From Patagioenas fasciata (taxonomy: Eukaryota; Chordata; Aves; Columbiformes; Columbidae): 64,000 nucleotides of DNA. The position numbers and the translations under genes are program-made. Below, in pieces: positions 25,501 to 37,275 of the stretch. The stretch lies in NCBI RefSeq assembly GCF_037038585.1, contig NC_092524.1, positions 44,087,001-44,151,000 of the forward strand. The letters are read 5' to 3'. Position 1 is the first letter of the stretch. Every line of letters starts with the position of its first letter. The notes below the pieces were generated by a model that worked only from the letters and a program-made list of their open reading frames with translations, made no database searches and was not told the origin of the DNA.

Positions 25501-28500
25501 TCTCTGGGCATTTTGCAAAATGCAACCCAACAGTTGGGAGTCCCATTTATGTAGGGATGTGGGGACTACAAACAACTGGTCCATACTTCCTGCAAAGCAA
25601 AACGGTAACTTAAATAAATGCATAGATGCATATTTGGTATGAAACACAATGTTAGTTTGAAAACAAACAAGCAAACACTAAACCAAAACAACAACATCAA
25701 ACAACAAAACAAACAAACAAACAAAAGCACTCCATAGTTTGATTTGAACCAGCTTGATCCTCAGAAGAATTATTTTCAGTGGAAAACTAACAATGACAAC
25801 AGGATTGAAGTAACTAGACTGATTCCAGTTCTGCAAAAAATACATTATCAAAAAGAATACTCTGGGGAAGTGTCTGACCAGTTCTTCTTTGATTTTCTTC
25901 ACGACATGACTTGTCTAAACTTCACAAAAGAACGGAGTGTTTCCGCACAAAACTCTGGTTTTTTTGTTCTATAAATAACCCATGGTCCTGAGATGTGAGA
26001 AGGAACAGAGGGGAACAAACAATGACCCAAGGACAAATCTGGAGAGGTGATTCTTATGGTAAGTTTATGCACAGTGCAGGACTGTGCAGAAGACATCTGA
26101 ATACAGTGGGCACTGTTTGAATCTCTTCCTTTAATCTGAAGACCATGATAATATCTATCGGATTTTGGCTCCGGCAAAACTGACATTATAACATTAAACA
26201 AGGGTAAGTCATTTGAGTGTATATATATATATATATGTCTTCAAATACACTGAATAAAATTTAGGAGAGGGAAAGAGAGATTGTGAATGTGCATATGAAG
26301 AGTTTACCTATTATCAGATGAAATTCAAAGTTACAATTGTTTTACTTGGGAAATGTTATCTTTCTCTTTAAGTTCATCCTTAAATTTTAAAACATAATTT
26401 GTTTTGATTGAATTTCTAATGTTAATTAGTGAGGCTTGCACAATTAAAGACATCAAGAACATATAATTATGTTCCTTATAATTATACCATAATTGTTTTA
26501 GTACATTAAATGATCTAATAGATTTTTTCCTGTTTCAACAGCAGCATTACAACCATCTCTATTTGATGTAATAACTGGCAAACATTCAGCAGGTACTTTC
26601 AAGCATTTCAAGTAAAGTTTTGATGGGTATTCATCTACTAATGAAATATTCATGCATTATATTTTTCTCTATTACAAGTGACTTTCACTGAAGCACCTAA
26701 TGCTTGGTTTGCTTAGACAGATATAACATTCAATCAAACTAATGGAAACCGTGGAGTACTGTTATACTGGATATTATTAAATCAAATGCTCTTGATAAAT
26801 ATTGAGTCCCTGATGTTAAAAAACATTTCTAGCATGATGCATGGATAGTAAAACAGTACTCTGGTCCCTTGTTAATAATTTTAATATTACAGCTGTCATA
26901 ATTTGACAACTAATATGATTTCCCATGTGCATAAATGCCTTAGTCTTAGAGTATTAAAAAATACTCTCCATATACTGTGTAATATTTTCCATACTGTGTC
27001 CGCGTTGGCTCCCAATGTAGAAGAATTGACAAGATTGTATTACCAGCGAAGCATGTGTGCTTTGTCTGTGTGAAATGTAATATTTCCTGCAAGTAGCATA
27101 ACTTGCACCCACGTCAATACGAAGAGATCAGTTTTGGTAATTTCGTAGGCAGGAAGGTAATGATCCTCTTACAAAGCAATTACTAAAGGCCTTTGGAGAA
27201 TTATCTGGGTACACTGATGCTGTTACTCCTACTTGTTCTCTGGATGCTAAATTTCATTAAACCAAACTAAAATAGATCAAATGTTTTCCTGCAATACTTT
27301 TCCACGAGTACTTTTGATAGTTTTTGCAAGAAAAACAGGGTGAAAATGTGAAGCGGTAGACAAAACTATGAATAAAACATGTTTCTTTCCAGCTTTTTAA
27401 TGAATAAAATTAAAGTTCAGAGCTTAATATTATGCTTAGTTTTACCACTTCTACATTTATGGAAGCTGTGACTCCATCAACTTAATATATCTCTAGTCAC
27501 CATGAATTTCGAGTTCATTTCTTTTTAGATGACACTGTATTGTCATCTTCCAGGGATCAGAAAGGACTCGATAAAGTCAGAGTAAGAACCAGCTAAGCAG
27601 GGAAAGTGCCAGAGGAATACTGGGAAAGAAGATGCAGAGAAGGTCAGTAATAAAATTGCACTGTTTGGTACCTATTAAAGGAGTGACCAGACATAGAAAA
27701 GTATTTCACCTGTTGTGAGTCACCCAGAAAATAGACACCTTAAGTCACATGGACTATAAATACGTACAATTCACAGGCCCCGGTGAAAAAAATTTCCTTT
27801 CTCATTGTATGCCACGAAGGCACATGATACACTGCCTTCACAAACGAGATTATGACGTGTGGATGCTGAGTGTAAGCAACGCATGATATTCTGGGACCAG
27901 GTAACCCCTGCTCAAAGTTAAAAATAAGATCGAGATGTACTATGAGGTCTGTATGAATGAGTTCAGAAAACTACCTAAAATCTAAGCTAGCCTATTGAGT
28001 CACCAGCATGTAGTAACCTCTTTTGCCACTCTGGAGGCTGTTGAAACAGTAAAACAGTGAAAAGGCATTGACACCATGACTGAAACTTACTCCTTCTTGT
28101 GGGCCCAATTCTGCCACTTTTACATGGAGTTATTTGATTTAAAATACTATTATGCAGTATTCAGGGACCACTTGAATACCTCTTTTCAGATTGCTATTTT
28201 ATTTTTACATTTAATTTTAGAAGAGCGAAGTATGGTGCTAGGAAAATTAGGAAATGTATATAAAATTATGGAGTAGTGACTCTGTAGGGAAAATGTTTAC
28301 TCTGCAGGATTTTCTCTTTAAAACACAACTACTTTAAAGTATCACATTAAATTCTAATGTGTGTGTATTTAAAGAAGGTACAATATATGTGAGAAAAAAG
28401 CACACAAAGTGCACAAGGTGGGGCTGCCGTAGCTAAACACTCCTTCTGGCAAAATACTACAGTGTTGCCATGAAATCCTATGTAAGTTGTCAGAACAGAA

Positions 28501-29879
28501 GTAAGAGCTACCCGTGGGTAGTCCCAACCTATTCACAAGCCCTTTTGAACAATTTTCCTACTTTTTTAAATACTGTTTTTGGCAAACATTTGATACTTGA
28601 AATACAAAATGCATGAGTCACCTACTGGGATAGGCACAGTATGTGGTTTATTGAATTTAGCTCAATTGTGAGTCATCTATCAATAGTCCTCATAGTGAAC
28701 ATACTTGTAATAATTTCACACATTACAAACAAGAGTAGGTATGTTTTTTTTCAAGTATTTTTTCACTTGCAGATTTCACTCTTTTTATTGTGCTCTATTT
28801 GATGTTGTAAGAAATTGTTAACTTTTCAGTGATGAAGGTTAAAAAGAAAAGGTAGTTTATTGCTCGTCAGTGTAAACAACAAAGACCAGAAATGCAAAAC
28901 TTGACATATTATAAAACACTGTCTTACAAAGCAAAGTCCTCAACATGAAGATGAATGCATACAGATTCTTGTACAGCTATTGAGATTTATTCTTCTGCTG
29001 GCATACCAATTTCTGTTGAGATAAGTAGTTTTAAAATTCAGAGGCAGCAGTTCTGAAGGAGAGAGCTGTAAATTACCACAGATTCTGACTTGCCAAAAGC
29101 ATACTGGTTTTTTTTGTTTGGTTGTTTTTTGTTTGTTTATTTGTTTATTTGTGTGTTTTTTTTTTTTTTTTGGGGGGGTGGTAGTGTAGGTTACCTTTTA
29201 AAGGGGAAAACTAGTGAATAGAAGAAAAAGGGATGAGACTAGGTATGCATAAAATAGCATCATAACTGTCTGTTGAATGCAGAATATAATCTCTTTACTA
29301 CAGAAAAACATAAGCATTCAGGAATAAAAACACTGAGAGGCTTTCCAAACAAATTCCTTAGAGGAACAGGAATTCAGCATCACTATGATGACAGCGACTG
29401 AGTGGTCAAACCCTCAAGTCCTTCAGAGACAGCATCTGACAAGAACCTTTCCCTGAATGTTTTTCATGAGCATGAATGATTACATGGACATTTAAATTTG
29501 CCCCTGAAGTAGTTATTTCAGTAGCTATTTGAGGACAGGAAGTTGTACCCCCCTCCACCCCGAACCTGGCTTCTGCTTTGTTTTGTCTCCTTGATCCCCC
29601 CTGTATTTTGTTCCTAGGAAGACCGGGCGTCCCTCCAAGCTTGCCTGGAACTTACAGAGAGCTCTGCTTCCCATCCACGACCCTCAGCAAAGGTGTTCGC
29701 CCTGACGATGGGATAACTGGTTTATTATGATAAACTGGTATCTGATGACAAACTCCCTTCCGAAATTACATTTTGCCCTGTGGGGAAAAATAAATAAATA
29801 AATAAATAAATAAGCAGATCTCCTGGCTTTTCCCTTGCATTTCCGACGAGGCTCTGCCGAATTCACCCCTCACCTCTCC
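22521..29879. other. AT-rich unique non-coding DNA with simple repeats, no gene seen
   Basis: Simple sequence includes (TTTA)n at 23427-23451, GTGTA repeats near 23745-23767, a CAAA-rich stretch at 25660-25726, an (AT)n run near 26220-26236, a T/G-rich block at 29107-29182 and (TAAA)n at 29786-29813. The part from about 26380 to 26720 is dense in TAATTA-type homeodomain cores and free of known repeats, so it could be a regulatory element. No exon is supported. Confidence 0.55.
29786..29813. repeat. (TAAA)n microsatellite
   Basis: About six to seven TAAA units about 70 bp upstream of the CpG island. Confidence 0.93.
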
Positions 29880-29929
29880 CCGGCCCTAGGGGCACTCGGT
29901 GGGGAAGCGCCGGTCGGCGCCCGCCGCGC

Positions 29930-29942
29930 CCGGTAGGTGGCG
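29930..29942 (+). promoter_or_regulatory. CTCF binding site candidate
   Basis: CCGGTAGGTGGCG matches the CTCF core CCASYAGRKGGCR at 12 of 13 positions, the mismatch being the third base. It lies inside the CpG island. A CTCF-bound promoter or boundary is plausible. The motif orientation (+) would matter for loop direction. Confidence 0.5.
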
Positions 29943-29966
29943 CCCTTGCACTAGAGACACGGCGGC

Positions 29967-29974
29967 GGGCGGGG
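29967..29974 (+). promoter_or_regulatory. GC box (Sp1/KLF-type)
   Basis: GGGCGGGG in the densest part of the CpG island, 25 bp downstream of the CTCF-like site. Confidence 0.5.
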
Positions 29975-30339
29975 TGCGGGCGCGGAGCGGGGAGCGGGGC
30001 CCGGGGGAAGGGGAGGGGGAGCAGGGCTTCCCTGCCGCTCCCAGGTGGGCCCACGGTGCTCCTTTGAGCCAGCGGCGGCGCCAAGACCCGCCGTTTCTCC
30101 TACGCGACTTTAGCATCGCCCAGAGTCTGCTCCGGCCCCGCCGAGATCCGCGCTTTACAGAGCTCGGCTTTCATAGGGCCCCAGCCTCTGTGCACCCGTG
30201 TTTTACTCACGAAGTTACGGGGTACTTATCAATATGGAGGGGGAGCGATTTGATGCCCGGGGGTGGTGGGAGCGGATGAGTCTGGAAATGAGAACATGCG
30301 TCTAACGCAAAGAGTGCTGGTGATTCATAAATCAGACAG

Positions 30340-30345
30340 GTAGGG
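30340..30345 (+). other. Splice-donor-like site after the CpG island
   Basis: GACAG|GTAGGG lies about 50 bp beyond the island. If the island is a + strand promoter, this could close a non-coding first exon. No downstream acceptor can be assigned from sequence alone. Confidence 0.2.
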
Positions 30346-33300
30346 AGGAAAAGGAGGGACAAACCGCAGCGAGGGGCATGCGGCAGTCACCAGGGTAGCA
30401 CCTCTGCACACACCCACACACCCTCTGTCACATTGGTGATGCAGACCTGCTTGTTTTATTAATTAAAAATAAATATTTATTGTAGTCACTAGTAAATAAG
30501 GTGTTATTATCTATTAGTGCGATTTCCTGCCCAGAACATTACTACTGAATTGCTAGTGGTTTATAATCTTTCTCCATCTCTTTAACTCATTAGAAGCAAC
30601 TTTGGGTCGTAATATCAGCCAAATAAATCTGCCTTTTTTTTAAGAATGAGCAAATGAATCGGGTCATTAAAGAAGAGGTTAGTATAATGGTTAGTATGTA
30701 CACATAAATATCTGTGCAATCAAATGATAGAGAAACTCAAGCAAATGTGGCTATTGCTGCTGGTTCTGTGGCCATCAGCACTGAAACTTGAATGTGGTGT
30801 GAGTAGACGGAAGAAAAGTAACACAAACTTTTTATCTTTTTTCCTATTTAGCCTCACTTTAGGCACAAATTGTCATCTGGATAATGCACTTTATCTTCTC
30901 TGTTAAGCAGTGTGGAGATCTCAGAGGAGGTGAAGATAGCACAGGGACCTGGAAGATTATAGTTAGAGAAGCTGTTCAAAAAACTGTATTTTAAGAATTA
31001 GGTGAAGCTGGCATTTATGTTTGTAAGCTTTATTCTTTGTACGTATCTTTCTTATTTCATGCTGTTTATGAGTTGCAACGAAGTAATGCTTTAGAAGACA
31101 GGAAAGTGTCTTCTGTTAAATCTTAGAAAATGGATAAGTCAAAACATAAAATACAAATACTGTGGTGTTAAAGGTACAGGTCTCTGGTTAACTTAGGGGG
31201 ACTTACATCAGTAATTAAAGTCCTGGCTGACAAAAGTTTTGAATTTTACATTGTGGAAAACAGGAGAGGACAGAGATGGGAACATTTAAGGAAACCATGG
31301 CAACAAATGGCTCAGTAGCTCTATACAGGTAAGAAATACATGAAATGTGTTAATAAGAGAAAGAGGCTCAGGAAAAGAAAACTCTGCAGCCATTGGGAGC
31401 CAGGGAAGCAGTTAAAGTCCAACAGATAAGACCAAGAGAAAAAAGACCACCTCCCCTTAGGGTATTTCCTAAGAAAACTTCACACACCACCTCTTTCCCA
31501 GTCAGGGTTTACATCCAGCAGTGTCTTGGATGTGATGTGAAAGCTGCAATGAATTGGTGCTTGCTTATATTGCTGCTATCAGAGCGAAGAGGCTATGGAG
31601 TCAGTACCAATGCTCCAGCCTTTTCCAGGTCTATGGGACAAAAAGAGTCTGGAGAAGTCACACTATGCTTTATTGGACAAACAAGTGAACCATCCTCTGG
31701 GAGAAAATGTCCATTCTGAAAGACTCCTACAATGATCCGTTGATCTTGAACTTCTTTGTTAGCTGTGCTTAAGGGAACTTTGTACCTCAGCAGTCCTTAA
31801 AGTTTGTCAACTACGTTTTAAATCAGAATATTCATGGCTTCATGACATAGGTTTCATGTTGTCTGGTGTGAATAGTTTTTGGACTCTTATTTTCTGTTTT
31901 GAGGAATGTATTGTCTTTTTTGAATACTTAGCAGTGTGGATTCGGAGGCACATGTATTCTTAGTGTATGAGCAATCAGACTTCCGAATAGCAGGGTCTTT
32001 TGAGAACATGTATATAGCCCCTGGCTCTCATGTCTCCATGTGAGGCTGTAAAGAACATAGAATTCATGGCTCTTTCCCAGCGCTTTTAAGATACGACTCA
32101 ATGACTGCTCAGCTCATCCTTTTTGAGAGCTTTTAAACCTGTAAAACCTGTTTACAAAGGTGTGAAGAGCTTTTTTCTTTCCTTATTTAAAATGGATATT
32201 TTTTAAAAGACTGTATCTGGCAGTCCTGTCCAATAGGATTCAGTGTTTTGCATCCATGATGACTTCTATGCCAAATTCTGAACCTTTGGGATTCATGTAT
32301 GGGTATGATCTATCCTACCTGGAGAAAACCAGACCCCAGAGAAGTGTTCAGCATGTTTGTCTTCTGTGTGAGAAGGCAGAAATTTGGCTGTCCTTAGCTT
32401 AACATTCTGAACATTAGTCATCTCAGTATTTTTAAATGTGATTCAAACTGATCTGCTGGTAATATTAGACCAATACCCAAGCTCATGACATTGAAGTCTC
32501 CATGAGGGAGACTCTGATAGAAAATAAACATAGTTCTGAAAATTTTTGTAGTATTCTTCAAAAATAGGACTTAGAGCATTATATTGCTCTGAAGCTAAAG
32601 ACTCAGTGTCCTCTCTTGCCCTTGCATGGAGTTAACAGAATACACTGCTAGGTGGTGGATGTGGTGGGAGCCTTGATGCTAATCCCAGCATTGCTGTCTC
32701 TACTGATAAACCAATTAAAGAACAGTAGTGCAGCCAAATAGAGGATTTAACACCTTGTCCAACAGGTGTTGTCCTCTACAGGGAATGCGCAGTTAACACT
32801 GATGTTTGTGGCAGTTGTGTCATTTCTCAAGCCCTCAACTCATCAGCCCCCTCAGCTAATAATTTTCATTGGTTTCAACTGAAAAGTCTTCCTGCCTCTT
32901 TGTGGAAAGGAACCTGTAGGAAAATGCTGTTGAACCCCACTGAAGTGATGCTGCAGATGACCATTTTGGCTACCAAGGATTCATAACCATTATTGTGCAC
33001 CAAGGAAGTGATACGACTGTCCACCAGCATCTTCAGCCAGATGATCTATGCTAAAGCCAAGTGACACCCACCTTTGCATGAGCCGGATGACTTGTGTCTT
33101 TCAGTCATCTGCAGTGGGAACTACTCTGGCACACACATGGAGTAATCATGTATCCTACGGCGGTGCTTTGAGATGCTGCAGTCGGCCTGGGCACCCACCC
33201 ACACCACCATAAGTTTTGAAAGATTTTCAGGAACTTCCCGTTTAACAACTGAGACCCTCAGGGTGCATCACTCATGCCAGTGAACATAAGCCCTGGAAAG

Positions 33301-36300
33301 ACCCCGTTATTCTATGCACCTAGAAGGCTGTGAGAGTCCAAGGAGTGCCTGTTATAGCTGGGTAACTCACTGCTCTCCCAGTGCTTTGTACCAACTACCT
33401 CTGCACTGCCTAATGAACACCTAGGAATTGCAAAAGAGAAGAAATGGAAGGTGTTCATCAGTTGCAGTTGTGCCAGCAGAGGCTGGCTGTTGTCACAAAT
33501 GCCATGTGTAGGTCAGAAACATGGCCTGAAACCACAGAAAATGCAGGTGAAGAAATTGAAAAGTTGGGAAGAAGAAAACAAGCTTAAATAAGCTGAAGAC
33601 TGTGAAACTAGAGGGAAGAGAAAACATTACTTCTTGGCACTGGATTCTAATTTGAATAAAAACAGAGTTCAAGGTTTGCTACAAAGGATCAAAGAGATCG
33701 GATGACTAACTGACAAGAAAGAAAATGAGGATTAGAAGTGGCAGACGGTAACCTGAACGGGAAAGCAAACCAAAGCTTTCTGCAGCTGAAGAGGCTTGGC
33801 AAAAAGGATCAAACTATCATGGAAACGAAAGCTTCAGGCACAATGAAGCTGAAATAATGCTTGAAAAATCTCAGGTTGTGTTAAAGGAGGCTGATTGCCT
33901 AAAACCATACCTAAAGTGCCTGTCTCTGATACTTGGTTCTTTTGCGGAGTATTTTTGATGAATTAAGGCTTGGTTAGTAGACAGCATTGAAATTTAGATG
34001 ATGAACTAGATAATACATTTTCTTGGAATTCAAATTATTTAAATCATGCATATGTTAGAAACAGTTCCATCTGTTACTGATACAACATCTCCAGGGGGTT
34101 GGTGGTATTTGAGGAGATAGAAATTGGGCAGTAAGGCTAAGTGGGTATAATGCACATCTTTGTCAATAGCATATGCGCTCCTCTCTTTTCACTGTCAATA
34201 TAATCCAGGTCGTGTGGGGGGACTGAACTCTGTTAGTTAGTTAGTTGTTAGCTCTGTTAATTCAGTTCCTCATCAGCCAGTTGGTGCTGCTGAATTGGTA
34301 CTTGTACTTTACCAGAGAAGATGCTAATGTACTTATCTTTGCAGAATTCAGTAAGTATCTGATGAAGTCGGTCAGGGAGGGATCTGTATCTTGGCTGCTG
34401 ACTGCCTGGTTGCTTCTACCCAAATTGTTATATTGACCACAGCAAATTTATCTATCTCATGGCTCCAACAGACCACCATAGATTCAGTGGAGAGCTTCCC
34501 TGCTTCTGTTGTTCTTAACACCCATAAAGTCCGTGGGACCACCAGAATGTTTGCGAAGTGTTTGAATCATGGCTTTCTTCAGCTTTGAGCCCTCCTTGTG
34601 GCTGTGGAGGCAATCAGCCTCATTTCCAGGTTGCTGAGTTTTGACAGCTCGGTAGTGCACTGTGAGCTGCAGTGCTGCTGGGCTCTTCAGAGCTCTTTTG
34701 CGAGTGCTAGTGGCTGCTTCATCTTTCTGATACGTCTCCTCATGCTTGCTGGGATCTCGTAGGAAGCTTCTGCTGGGGTCACAAGCAGGAGAATGTGCCC
34801 TTAGCAGGGACAGCAGGGAAGAAATCAGATCCTAGCACGGGCTGGGAATCATGGAAAAACAGTAACATCATAAGAAGGCTTGGGGCCATCTCTAGTTGCA
34901 CAGAAAATTTCAGTAGTATCTGTACCTGCAGATACTTCTTTCTCTGCAGAAACAGCCAAGTCCTGCTGTTTATCCTCAAGATACCCTTGCAGTTACCTGA
35001 GGATCAGAAGTCATAATAGATACCCCATTACAGAGAGGAACACAAGTTTGATCTTCTCTGATGTTTCAGGCACACCCTTTCTGCAGGATTTTTTAACATT
35101 TCTGGTCCCAGCTGTGGTTACCTTCCACAGGTCTTATTCTTCTCTGCTTCCTTCTGCATTTGGCATGCTGTGGTGGGGAGAGGTGAGTGTAGATCGCTGC
35201 GTCGCTTTGGTTGCCTGCCACTGATGGGACAGCCTTCTGAGGCTCCTTGCAGGTAAGTAATTCAGAAAAACTTCTCTAAATTGTCCTGATGACTAAATTA
35301 GCTCCTTGCTTTTTACTGTGTGAGAGATGTGGATGGATAACAAGGCTGACAGAAAATTACCTTCTTCTTATCCCTTGATCTGGTCCTGAGAACAGGTTGG
35401 CTGTAACTGCAATAAAACTGGCATTGGGACTGATTGCAAGTTATTATACAATCTCTCTGTAAAAAGATTTCTGAGGTGAGCCAGGTGTATTTCAGCAGGC
35501 AGGGAGGGAATGGAAGACAGAGGTGCTGTTTCTTGGGAGATCCTTTTTTATATTTAAAATATCTCTAAATACGATTGCAAAGGCTAGTCCATGAATTCTG
35601 TAAACAGGTGCAAATATAAACCAGTGTGAATAACAGAGTGAGTGAAAATAAATATTCTTTACAAGGCTGGTTGAAAAGTTTTGCCTGAAACCATTCTTCA
35701 ATGTCAGATAAGATAGTCAATGATAAAATTATGATTTTTTCTTTTCCTTATCATAATATGTACTTTCCTTAAAAATGTTGAAATCTCTTGGAAAACCTGA
35801 ACATGTCAAAACCCAAACCAGGAATTTGAAGTAATGCCTTTCTGGTGATTGAAGTTGTTGAGGCTGGAGTTGAAAAAAACTTCAAAATAATGAGAACTGT
35901 AGTTTTGGTTGGACCAAAACCTTAGCTTACTACCAAAATTATGCATCCAGGAATTCCCACCTGGAAACTGTAACTGCTTCTCTATCTGAGCTGGACTCCC
36001 CTATCTGGCTGACTTTTGTAGGACACACATTATCGAGGCCAGGAGTGATGGACATTTTAACTGGAAGAGAAACCACCTTGTAGTGAGCCTGGGAAGCCTT
36101 GTCCCCAGAGGTGAGTGGCAACACTAGCTACAGTGGCAACATTTCCAAAGCTGAACTTTCTGTATTTGACCAAAAGTCTTTAACTAAACTTTCTTTTACT
36201 CTTCCATTGAAATTGAAAAAAATTCTCCAGAGGAAGTGGAGTTAAACAAGTTGGTTTTTTTACATTCCAGTATTTCAGTGGATCTTGCCCCGTCTCAGTC

Positions 36301-37137
36301 TCTATCAAGGATTTCTGTATTCCTTGCAGCTAAAGTGTCTATCCTCTTCCATTAAAAACTGGAGAAATGTGTGGAAAAGTTGTCAATGGCAGTGGTGTGT
36401 TCTATTACAGCTGCACGCTGCTGCTGCTATGTGCTGACTCCCTGGGAGCTGCAGGACCAGCAAGTCCTCCTGGGCCAGTGGGATGCTGCGGCTGGGACCA
36501 GCAGGTACCACTGACCCAGTGCAAGGTTCCACAACCTGAAAGCAGCCCTCTGGTAACACAGTTAAAAATAACATAGAATGACAGAGAAATTTGGGAGAAT
36601 TCACCTTATATTATTGTATTATTCCATTACCAAAGTTTCCCTTTACTGTTTGTTGCTCAGCCTGATTTTGAGGCTGGCTGGTCTTGTTCTCTGCTCTGAA
36701 CACTGTAGCCCAAATTTGTGGCAGGATCAGTGTCTCCTTGGATCTGAGAACCTCCTTTTGTGAGAGAACCTTTCTGTTCCCCCAGTGCAAGGGTACTCTG
36801 TTCTGCTTGAGGTGGCTTTGGCTGTCTCATTCCTTGATATTTTTCAGTGACTTCTTGGGTCCTTCACTTGACTTCTTGGGTTTTGTTTGATTTTGGTTTG
36901 TGTGTGTATTATCCCAGATAAAATACATGTAGCATGGGAAAAGCTAAACTTCCAGTTTATGTTGTGATATGTGGAAAGAATATCTGTGCCTTTCAGAATG
37001 TCTGATTATATTCACATGGTTCAGTCGACTTATAAACTAAACAATGACAAGGGCATGCAAAAGGAGATGGATAAGGAAGAAGTGTTTGTGGGTAAACAGA
37101 GCCATACAGGCTTACATGTTTCATGGTTTGATTAGAG
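30346..37137. other. Unique non-coding DNA, no gene seen
   Basis: An AT-rich block at about 30440-30640 next to the island lacks repeats and could be a regulatory element. A tRNA-Asp-like string lies at 30678-30697. The section 31.4-36.6 kb is somewhat GC-richer and contains several isolated donor-like sites (GGAGAG|GTGAGT near 35187, TTGCAG|GTAAGT near 35251, CCAGAG|GTGAGT near 36111). No conserved coding frame or recognisable repeat links them. An unannotated lncRNA is possible but unsupported. Confidence 0.45.
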
Positions 37138-37275
37138 ACAGTGTGGTCTGATAGCACTAAGACTGGGGTCTTTTTTTTCTCTCCTCTTTTTTTTTTCTTT
37201 TTCCCTGCAGTTCTGACAGTCACTTACTATATGCCCTTGGGTAAGCCCTTTCCCAAATTTCTTTCCCTGTCTACT
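37138..37275 (+). mobile_element. MIR/CORE-SINE-like relic
   Basis: The left part (37138-37170) resembles the tRNA-derived head of sauropsid MIR-type SINEs: CAGTGTGGTCT, then AGCACTAAGACTGGGGTC. After a T/C-rich interruption (37171-37210), the right part reads TCACTTACTATATGCCCTTG and GGTAAG. This tracks the MIR core sentence (CACTTACTAGCTGTGTGACC, then TTGGGCAAG) with several changes. The order and spacing of head and core agree with one old SINE copy. The assignment is from memory of the MIR consensus, not from a search. Confidence 0.6.

Larger units (their letters stand above)
29880..30290. promoter_or_regulatory. CpG island, putative promoter
   Basis: The only true CpG island of the window. 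Roughly 20 CpG dinucleotides fall in 29881-30000 alone, against a CpG-poor, AT-rich background, and density stays high to about 30180. It holds a GC box (GGGCGGGG, 29967-29974) and a CTCF-like site (29930-29942). Islands of this kind usually mark the 5' end of a gene or lncRNA. I see no ATG-initiated conserved frame: the long open frames on both strands here follow from GC-rich, stop-poor composition and start at non-ATG codons. Direction of transcription is not determined; a donor-like site downstream suggests +. Confidence 0.75.

Noticed and set aside
29899..30279. 126-codon frame and overlapping minus frames in the CpG island
   Set aside because: GC-rich sequence is poor in stops, so frames open on both strands. 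The + frame starts at GTG and its arginine/proline/glycine content follows base composition.
34991..36115. Three good donor-like sites suggesting a multi-exon gene
   Set aside because: Isolated donors without paired acceptors or a conserved frame are expected at this density by chance.
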